64,000 bases of DNA from Arthonia radiata (Eukaryota; Ascomycota; Arthoniomycetes; Arthoniales; Arthoniaceae), in NCBI GenBank assembly GCA_002989075.1, contig PSQN01000015.1:1240001-1304000 (forward strand), written 5' to 3'. The notes below the pieces were generated by a model. It was not told the DNA's origin. It did not search any database and worked only from the letters and a program-made list of their open reading frames with translations. A program made the translations under genes and the position numbers. Of this stretch, positions 10,716 through 18,750 are shown in pieces. Numbering within the stretch: the stretch's first letter is position 1; every line of letters starts with the position of its first letter.

Positions 10716-12272
10716 CTATCTCTTCTTCATACTCTCCGGCTTCCCACCCAGGTAGAAGTAACACCCCAGCGACGTCAACCCCGAAACACCGGCCAGTACC
10801 GCGTTCATGTTCCCATACCCGATCGCGTCTTTCAACCCACCTGCGACTACCGGTCCAACGCTCAACCCCAGACTGAAAATCATGCTATTCATACCGTAAA
10901 GCTGCGCGTATGGTCCTTGCTCGCCAAAGACACCAGGGTTCTTCTTATGGAACTGCTCGACCACCGCGCCGGCTTCGACGATGCTCGGGCTGCCGATCGT
11001 AGCGAGACCGGCACCGCATAATGCCAGTAGACCGGCGTAGAACAACGGTTGTTGTGGTTGCGGCTCTGCGTTTGGCAGGCGCAGTAGTGCGAGAACAGGA
11101 ATGAGGTAGGCGTACCCGACCACTGCTGCTGGCTTCGTGCCGTACTTGTCGACTGCCCAGCCCGCAAGTGGACCGAAGAAGAGATTGAAGATCCCGAGGG
11201 GAATGAAAAGGAGGGATGATTTGAGAGAGTCGTAGCCGAAGAGGTCTAGGGCGTGCGTGGGAATTGTTGAGTCGAAAGACGCAAGGAGTGCGGCCTGCAC
11301 GAGTGCGACGACGAGCGCCAGAACGAGAGAAGGCGATGAGAGGCAGTACAGTATTGGAATGGCTTGTATGATCTTCGGTTGCGGCTGGGGGATCGCGTAG
11401 TCCTCTGAGATTTCCTTGGAGCGGTTTCCGTCGCCTAAGAGTGGTGATTCTTCGTGTTCGTTTGCGTTTGAATCTTGGTTGCCGTCGGTGTTTGTGTGGT
11501 CGATCTCATTGCTTTCAGAGTACTTCTTGTGCAGCTCGGGGTTCTTGGCGATGTAGCGGGCGGCGACTTTCTTCTCGATGACCATCAGCCGCATGATGAA
11601 GTCCACGGCGAGGACGCCGATGGCCACGCCTGCCACGGCAATGATGCCGGATTTCTCGTAGAGTACGCCGCCGACTACGGGTGCGAAGAGTTCGCCAACG
11701 GATATGAAGCTGAAGATCTGTGGACTGAATTAGTGGTGTGCCAACCAGGAAGTCCGCGACGCACTCACGGAGCCAATGGTCTTTCCCAGGTTCTCAGGCC
11801 CAACAGTGTCAATGCAAAGAGCCAGACCGATCGTCCAGACAAACGCACTGCTGGCTCCCTGGAAGATCCTTGCAATCTTCAGGACGGGCACCGTTGTGCC
11901 TGAGAAGAGTAGGATCGTGGCGAGGATGAGCGCGGTTAAGCCCGCTAGGAAGGGCAGCTGTCTCGAGCTCGTCTTGTCTGCGATGGCTCCAGCGAACGGC
12001 GAAAGCACGACAGAAGCTGCTGCGTACGCAGCCAGCAGTGCGGATACATGGGATTGAACCTGCTCTTGCGGCAGGTGTACGCGGTCGGTCAAGACGAATG
12101 GTAGGACTGGGACGACCAAGCCGTAGAGAAAGAGGTCGGTGAAGAGACCAATGCCGACGGTTGCGATGATGAAGAGAGTGTGAGATCGGAGCCCGAAGAG
12201 GACAGGCTGAGTCGTGTGGTCCTTGTCCGCGAGGGAAGCAATCGCTCGACGAAGTGGGTTCCTTGTAGTCAT
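10716..12272 (-). CDS. Major facilitator superfamily transporter, vesicular-amine/DHA1-like
   Basis: Two exons (12272-11769 and 11717-10716) with a 51-nt intron (GTGAGT donor, CAG acceptor) give 501 residues. The protein has about 12 transmembrane helices. The start of helix 1 reads GLFTDLFLYGLVVPVLPFVL, as in fungal MFS proteins related to vesicular monoamine transporters and drug:H+ antiporters. The N-terminal domain has the motif-A equivalent AGAIADKTSSRQLPF; the C-terminal half has GWAVDKYGTKPAAV. A hydrophilic acidic loop (about residues 220-260) separates the two six-helix halves. An in-frame start further upstream (12356) would add a Pro/Arg-rich lead that looks non-coding. Substrate is unknown. 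The fatty-acid synthase gene lies upstream on the same strand; a functional link is possible but unproven. Confidence 0.87.
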
Positions 12273-12652
12273 ACTGACGGACGGTGTGTGAACCGCCTGG
12301 TCCTGTCCAGGTTGCGGACGCCTTGGGTGGAAGCTGACACGCAAGGACAAACACACAAGAAAGAAGCGGGCACGGGAGGATGGGTAAGAGAGGAAAGCTC
12401 ATGTACGACGCTCGCGAAGAAGCTCGACTTCAGAGCAAAAATGCACCACAACGGTTTTGGGTGACCTCATTCTGCCTCGAGTCCCAAGTTGGCCAAGCGC
12501 AGATCGGCAGCTGCAGGGTTGGGGGCCAAGAAAGTTACTGTATCCCAATAATGCGCGATCAGATTGCTTACACACTTCAACAAACCGCGACTTGGCGCTG
12601 AAGTACAATCCATCATCATCAGGACAGGTATTCTACCACTGCGCAACCCGCG
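12273..12652. promoter_or_regulatory. MFS promoter and 3' end of the CFA-synthase gene
   Basis: A 380-bp gap between two co-oriented minus-strand genes. No other gene is seen. The spacing suggests separate transcripts, not an operon-like unit. Confidence 0.5.
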
Positions 12653-14163
12653 TCATAGTGGTACGTCCTCGGCAATTTCCAACGCCCCTTCCCTTGCGAC
12701 GGTGATGATGTGGTCGCCCAGAGTACATGTCCGGAAGCCAGCTTCGCAGTATGTAAAGTAATAGATCCATTTTCGTCTGAACAAATGGACGTCATTCTCA
12801 GTCATACCTGCATGTTCTTGCAGTAGAGCCGGCCGTATTCGGTCGTCAAAATGATTCTCGAAATTTTCTCGCCATACTCGCAGCGTGCGAGCGTAGTGAG
12901 GTCCAATATTTTCGATGGAGTCGATGATCAAGATCCCCTTCGTACCGCTGTTAATCGCGGATGTCAGGGTGGTAACGGCGGGCAGGTGGCCGCCTGGGAA
13001 GATATAGCTGCGTATGAAGTCGGTCGAAGCATGGTAGGCCTCATAGCGCTGCAGAGAGTATTAGCTCGATGCCTTGTGAGTAAGAGCGGTCCAGACTCAC
13101 AGCTTCCGGGATCGTGATGCATTGGAAAACAGCAATGCCACCCTCTGACTTCAAAAGTTTGTTCACGCAATCAAAATATGTTGTTAGGAACTCCCTTCCC
13201 ACCGCCTCGAGCATCTCAATGCTCACAATCTTGTCGTATGGTCCATCCCGGGGCATTGGCAATGCGCGGTAGTCGCAGAGCAAGACCTCGATGTTTTCGG
13301 TCAAGCCCTCGTCGGCGATGCGCTCCTCGGCCAGCTGCTTTTGCTCTCGACTCAAGGTAACAGAGGTCACGCGACACCCCGTCTGCCGGACTGCTGCGAT
13401 CGCGAGTGATCCCCAGCCAGTGCCGATTTCCAGGACATGGTCCGATGACTTGATTCGAGCATTGTCGATGAAGCGCTGTAACTTCCGCTCCTGAGCGCTC
13501 TCCAGGGACTCGGCCGCAGACTTTGGGTCCGATTTGGGTAGCCAGATTGGACACGAGTATGTCATATCGTCCGATAGGAATGCGGCGAACATGTCGTTGC
13601 CGAGGTCGTAATGAGCGGAGATATTCAAACGTGCATTTGCTAGGGTGTTCGTGCGTCGTGCGAGGTTACTGAATGATTGCGATAGGGTAGAGACGAGGGT
13701 GCTATGGTTAGACAGCTCGTTTTTGTTGCGGATGAAGATCTGAGTAACCTTAGTGGGGCTGTCACGAAAGAAATCGTCCACAATCGTACCTCAAAGCATG
13801 CCGTCATGTTTGTGCATGAGAACTCGCTTAGCATGTAACTTTCGGCAAACCCCTTCCCTTGGAGTCAACAAATTTGCTGCGACGAGCATGCATTGTAATA
13901 ATGGAACGAACCATGTCAGCGAATAGCAGCATTCGCACCCAGAAAGTATCCTTGTGAACAGTTATAGAAGTACTTGTCTTGTCTGACAAGGCACTTCCGC
14001 ATCTTGTGACCGTGCCATCCACATCCTTGATCTCAAGGCTTCCATAGCGGATCTGCTTGAGGACGGAGAGGATCGTGCTGCGCGAGACGCCGACCAAAGG
14101 CCCCCATGCTACATTGCTTGCGTATTGTTGAAGACCTTTGGCACGCCTGATGAAGCTTTCCAT
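12653..14163 (-). CDS. Cyclopropane-fatty-acyl-phospholipid synthase-like SAM methyltransferase
   Basis: The family transfers a methylene group from S-adenosylmethionine to the double bond of unsaturated acyl chains. Four exons (14163-13912, 13852-13790, 13739-13101, 13048-12653) give 449 residues. The joins restore LLFADM|GFAESYMLSEF and ACFE|IFIRNKNELSN, and QCITIPEA|RYEAYHASTDFIR. The SAM site is HVLEIGTGWGSLA near residues 206-218. Other core marks are NISAHYDLGNDMF, DDMTYSCPIW, SIEMLEAVG and the C-terminal ENIGPHYARTLRVW. Introns are 50-59 nt. The first donor is GTTCGT, less usual. ATG at 14163 (MESFIRRAKG) is chosen because the frame upstream resembles no family member. Fungal copies are generally taken to be ancient bacterial acquisitions. 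Confidence 0.87.
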
Positions 14164-14802
14164 CCAGAAGGGAGTGAGGCAGCAGGCCCCAGTGTTTTGT
14201 ACGGCTCTTTCTGTGGGGGCGCAATGGTGAGGGTGCAAGGATATCAAATCTAGCGTGGGGTACGTTTTCAGAGTGTATTGGAAGACCTTTGTACACCGCG
14301 ACAACTGAAAAAGAGTGACGCCCCTCAACCGCCAGGAGGGAGTGACAGACTTGTTATACCAGCGCAAAAATCCTCCATCTGCTGGAACGTGGGACGGAGC
14401 GATCAGCGACCGAAGGCTGACGGAGGAGGATCAGTACGAAAATCTATGATGAAATTGTACGTACCTAGTCGAGATCCGTAAACTGATCGGCAGGTACCGG
14501 GTGGTCCGTGCACAAACATCTCAGTTCCTGACAGAGCCGCTCAGCTCAGCTCAGCTCTCTTCCGGTGCCTGACAGTCTCCTCTTCCTCCTCTCTTCATGT
14601 GTCGTCGCGTTTGGTCATCTCTAACATCCGTGGGTGCCTGATCCGCGGGCGCTGAACTCCTTGGGACTCCTTCGCACAGCGCCGCGGATAGCCTTGGAAA
14701 TCAAAGGTGGCCCTTTGACGCGTCCGCGACGCGACCTCACACGTGTCCTTGACGTCGGAAGTCGAATTCCGATAACCCCCCAAAACCCGTGCCCTACCAA
14801 AA
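14164..14802. promoter_or_regulatory. Divergent promoter region of the CFA-synthase gene and RNH203
   Basis: A 640-bp gap. A short run of CTCAG repeats occurs near 14534-14556. No gene is recognised. Confidence 0.5.
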
Positions 14803-15461
14803 ATGACCGATTCGCCAATGTATGTCATTAGTCGCCCGAAGGCGCCAGCCTCAAAGAGCTCCGCGAACGTTATTCCGTGCAGAATTCATCACGACGGCAA
14901 AGTGAACGCGTCTTCGCGATATTGGACGCCCCGCGATGGCGAAGATGGGTCTATGACTGCTCATTTTCGAGGTCGAAGACTGAAAGGCAAGGTTGTGAAA
15001 TTACCTGCTGGATATAGAGGTTCGTTAGAATACGTTTCTAGCAGGCGCGGCGCACAGCTGACAAGTGCAGGTGTTGTGGTGAAATCAGCTTCCAAGACAG
15101 TAAAGGACACCTCACTGGAGGCGGAAGCGGTGGCTGAGTTCGAGAGTGTCAGTAACGCTGTCCGATCGGTCGCAAGGCGAGACGAGGAGGAGCAGCTCCA
15201 GACCGCGATTCGTCAAGGCGAATATGACACTGGCGACCTGCATTTGATGGAGGAGATCACAGAGCTTGATAATGTCGTTGTGTGGGGTCACGATGAGATG
15301 CCGGACGGAGCTTCCAACTCATACTCGAAAGGGTTGGAAGAGTGGGTAGCCATGGCGGAGGCGGTGGGTGGTTCAATTCTTCTCAGATGAAACGTGACTA
15401 CTGACGTCTGGCACAGATGCACGGCTCGAGTCACAAAAACAGTCGTGGGAAGCTGCCCTGA
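14803..15461 (+). CDS. RNH203: Ribonuclease H2 subunit C (non-catalytic)
   Basis: Rnh203 is a structural subunit of the heterotrimeric RNase H2, which removes ribonucleotides from DNA and degrades RNA:DNA hybrids. Family marks are IPCRIHHDGKVNASSRYW, TAHFRGRRLKGKVVKLPAGY, and near the C-terminus LDNVVVWGHDEMP and LEEWVAMAEA. The unspliced frame stops at 15390. A better model splices at 15364-15416 (53 nt, GTGGGT donor, TACTGAC branch, CAG acceptor). That adds MHGSSHKNSRGKLP and a stop at 15459-15461, for 201 residues. It restores the AMAEAMH-like end of other fungal copies. The middle has an acidic, less conserved stretch. Subunit size fits the family. Confidence 0.85.
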
Positions 15462-15528
15462 ACGCTGGCGCCGCGAGAGATCGCTATGACCCTGGGGGGC
15501 ATCATGCAGCACTTATGCTCGAGCCTTA

Positions 15529-16671
15529 TCATTGAGCTCGTCGATGGACTAAGTCATTCACAAGTCCAGTAAGAGCCGGTTGTGCGTCAACAAGCTCTTC
15601 GAGCTCGGCAGCATAATCCACCTCAAAGTCTGAAGTGGCATCACTAGTCGCATCAATTGCTGAAAGTAGCATTTGTACCGTCTTCTGCAACTCCGATCTG
15701 GTGTTCAGGTTCTCATTCTGAGTTTTATTAGCCTCGAGTTCCAGCCATGAGAGACACACGGCCTTGAGGATCTCCCCACGCCAACGCCAGATCCTAGGCC
15801 ACGCTTCCGCAATTACTCTCTGAAGGCAGCGACACGCTTCAACCAGCATTTCGCTAGCGTAACGGCCAAGCTCGCATACGAGCACTGAGCAGATAGCTGG
15901 GATGACAGCGCTCAATTGAGCCACCGTCGCGAGGCCAAGCTCGGCAACAATGGAAGCCAACCGTCGTAGCAGGGTCGTTACCAGCCGAGGGCGATCCTGA
16001 GCTTCAATGTGCGACAGGCTGCGCAACAGATGATGGTGAAGAAGGTGGACAAGTAGGCGTTCCCGCTTCTGCAAGTTTCCGTCGATCTTATTGTCATCTG
16101 CTTTGGGATGGCGAACTCTGGATAGATGAAGTAGTGCAGGATATGCCGCATCAAGCATAATCACAGACTCCACATCAGGTGTTAGAGTGGGCAAATACGA
16201 TAGACATGGTGTCAGCGCGTCGTGAAACACCTGTCCCAGTCCTGTTCTGACCAAAAGCGGCGAAGGAGTCGCTTGTAGTAATTGCGTAAGCAATGAACAA
16301 CCCTGGGCCTTGTAACGCACCTCAACATCATCAATGAGCGCAAGGATCGGCGGGATGACCAACGGCCAGTTCTGCTCGGTCCGGCTTTGCTCAACCTGCA
16401 TGGCTGTGAGGCACCAGGCAAGCAAATCAAAACACTCTACATTTTTCATTTGTTTCCACGGGCGTCTTTGAGCGGCCTCTTCAGGTGTCTCAATCTCGTC
16501 AAGGCTTCTTGCGGATTTCGCCATTGACTGTCTGTTAAGTACCCGACGGCCCTGTAACGTCGTTTCTGCTTGACTATGGGTCTTGGTCTGTGCGAACAGC
16601 GGACGCATGGTAAGCGTTAGGAAATGCACGACAAGGCGGGACGGCAGCTCACCATGTTTGCTGCGTAACAT
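15529..16671 (-). CDS. TTI2: Tti2-family protein (TTT complex), 5' end overlapping CCA1
   Basis: Tti2 works with Tel2 and Tti1 to fold and stabilise PIKK kinases such as TOR, ATM and ATR. Coding similarity begins about residue 10 with LVVHFLTLTMRPLFAQTKT. It continues with GRRVLN, RRPWKQ, NWPLVIPPILALIDDVEVRY, GCSLLTQLLQATPSPLLVRT and FHDALTPCLSYLPTLTPD, and ends in an alpha-helical repeat-like region. From the ATG at 16671 it has 380 residues, against about 420 in yeast. No other start or separate N-terminal exon is obvious. The same frame is open upstream, without a stop, through the last coding part of CCA1. This gene is therefore either translated from its own internal start or made as a CCA1-TTI2 fusion (946 residues) when the 65-nt intron 16588-16652 is kept. 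The true start is unresolved. Confidence 0.72.
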   Translation of the reverse strand: MLRSKHGELPSRLVVHFLTLTMRPLFAQTKTHSQAETTLQGRRVLNRQSMAKSARSLDEIETPEEAAQRRPWKQMKNVECFDLLAWCLTAMQVEQSRTEQNWPLVIPPILALIDDVEVRYKAQGCSLLTQLLQATPSPLLVRTGLGQVFHDALTPCLSYLPTLTPDVESVIMLDAAYPALLHLSRVRHPKADDNKIDGNLQKRERLLVHLLHHHLLRSLSHIEAQDRPRLVTTLLRRLASIVAELGLATVAQLSAVIPAICSVLVCELGRYASEMLVEACRCLQRVIAEAWPRIWRWRGEILKAVCLSWLELEANKTQNENLNTRSELQKTVQMLLSAIDATSDATSDFEVDYAAELEELVDAQPALTGLVNDLVHRRAQ

Positions 16672-18416
16672 TTCTATGGCTGCCTCAGGATCCGCACCAT
16701 CTGCGTGTTGGAGCTGCCACGCCATTACCTCATCCAAAGCTGTTCTCATCCAAGGGCCCGGACGTGTGTCGAGAGCTTTAGCTAAGGCCTTTCCGTCAAC
16801 GACTGGCTTGAAGTTGGGAGCGTCGAGGAGATCGAGCTTCTTGAGGTAATCTAGGAACGATGCAAATTCGCGGAGGATGTCTGTACACGTCAGCCCAAAT
16901 TGCAGGACAGCTTGAGGCAGTTCTCACCTCGCTCTGAGCCAGCTGCGCGGACCGATTCCAGCAGCATGGCGAAGATTACTTGGCCTCGATATGTTTGACC
17001 CCATCGGCGAAGGGCCATCCCTAGTGTGTCGCGCGCGGCCGGCGAACCAGGGTCGGCAGAGTCTTTTGACAACCGAATATGTTTGAGACAAGCATCTTTG
17101 ACTTGGATGATCTCGTCGGCATGAAACACGGAATCGCGCACAACGTCACAGATCTTCATGGCTGCTTTGAGTCCGTTGCGAACGACTTCGAATGCTGGTG
17201 GAGGCGGCTGCTTTCCGCCAACGTTCGAAGGCTCTGGGACTGGGGCGTCTGTCCAAGGCACGACTGCTGAGAGAATCCATGTCAAATATGCTTGTTCGAC
17301 ATGGCCGTCAAAGAGGACTTGAAACCGGTCTTTGGCTTGATCAATGATTCCGAATGCGTTGTCATAGGCAACGTGCCAGCTTTTGAGATCAGGCTGAAAC
17401 TGATAGCTGTGCTCGGGATCAGTGAAGATTGTGTCGTACAAGCCAAGCCGATCGATTGCTGTCAGTCCCACGTGAGGGTGGGGCCCCTTGAGCATCTTCT
17501 CGATCTCCACGCCCACGCGCTCTCTGCTGATTTTTACTCGGAGGGCCTGCCTGATGCTGCTGTCCCCCATGACTTTCTCGGCTTCGGCATCGATAGAGTA
17601 TTCAAATTTACTAGCCAGTCGAATGAGCCGTAGAATTCTTAGCGGATCATCCTTGAAGGTCTGGTAAGGCTCCAAGGGGGTGCGAAACACTCGATTACGC
17701 ATATCGTCATGACCACGACCAGTAAAGTCTTCGACCTCCTTCGTGCGTAAGTTGTAGAACATGGCATTGATAGTGGCGTCACGTCTCATCGCGTCCTCTT
17801 GAGGCGTGCCAAACTCCATGTGGGGGTTGCGACTGTCCTCAGTATAAGTCTCCTTGCGCAGATTTACGAGGTCGACATCGAGCCCAAAGATTTTCGTTGT
17901 CACTGTTTCAAGATGCTTCGACTTTTCAGGGTTCGCTTCGATCTTGTGCAAGTTTGCTGCGACGCCTTGAGCCCCATACTTGCCCTCATTACCGGGCTCG
18001 GCCAGATACTCCTTCATCTTCAATCCAAATTGATATCCGGTCATGTCGTTGATGCTTACGTCGATGTCATGACTTTGGATGCCCATAAGCTTGTCTCGAA
18101 CCCACCCGCCCGTAAAGCGAAGGTCAGTAGGATTGTCGGGGTTAACATATTGGGCAGTGTCCAGCAGCAGCCTGCTGAGTGATTCTTCCGCTGGGTTGAG
18201 ATGCAGAGAGCTTGGAGCCATCATGGTATGTTTCGCCATGTAACAAGCTTCCCCCCAACTTGGAGACGCCCTAAAGTGTGACAACCGCGAGTTTTGGTAA
18301 AAGGACGATTGCGAGCCTACATTGCTCTTAATGCGGAAACTTGAAGTGAGCCTCACCTCAAAAGCTGAGAAGGTCGGCCATCTTTGTATAGATGCACGAT
18401 GACACTTCTTGAGCAT
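16574..18416 (-). CDS. CCA1: CCA tRNA nucleotidyltransferase, probable mitochondrial plus nuclear/cytosolic forms
   Basis: The enzyme adds the 3' CCA to tRNAs in the cytosol/nucleus and mitochondria. Exons are 18416-16928, 16880-16653 and 16587-16574, giving 576 residues. The class II nucleotidyltransferase motifs are present: RFTGGWVRDKLMG, the metal-binding DxD in HDIDVSI, RRDATINAMFYNL, and DPLRILRLIRLAS. The first join (47-nt intron) restores SER|DILREFASFLDYLKKLDLLDA, followed by the family-typical GPWMRTALDEVMAWQL. The last join (65-nt intron 16588-16652, GTGAGC donor, TCCTAAC branch, CAG acceptor) ends the protein with DQDP. Retention of that intron runs into TTI2. Residues 1-59 are basic, Ser-rich and nearly free of acids, like a mitochondrial presequence. 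Met60, Met65 and Met66 (18239 onward) could start the non-mitochondrial form. Confidence 0.88.
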
Positions 18417-18750
18417 TCACTTGTGTATCAGAATGTCAATGTATTGTTCATTGCTCACTTACCCGCAAGTTGGAATTGAAGAGATGAGAGGACGAATTGC
18501 TGGATGACGGACCCTTGAACCAAGCCGCTCAGCGTGCCGGATCAGGACTAGCGCCGGGGCTGTCCGCACATCGCTCAGCCCTATGAAGTCCGCCTGCGAG
18601 CCTTGACTCGTCTTCTGGGGCTTGAAGAGCGCCGACCGGAACAATTTCACGACACGATCCAACTGTGCCTCGCCGTCAAGAATCCATGCTTTTTGACTGT
18701 GTTGCTTTTGCTTTTCCTGATGTCGGCGCTGCTAGCACATTTCGTCTCTC
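18417..18750. promoter_or_regulatory. Divergent promoter region of CCA1 and TRS85
   Basis: A 330-bp gap between opposite start codons. It must serve both genes. No further feature is seen. Confidence 0.5.

Noticed and set aside
12273-12356. Longer N-terminus of the MFS protein from 12356
   Set aside because: The added segment is Pro/Arg-rich and precedes a normal start; a 5' UTR is more likely.
13740-13789. MDDFFRDSPTK as start of the CFA synthase
   Set aside because: It is intron sequence; joining exon 13852-13790 to 13739 restores ACFE|IFIRNKNELSN as in the family.
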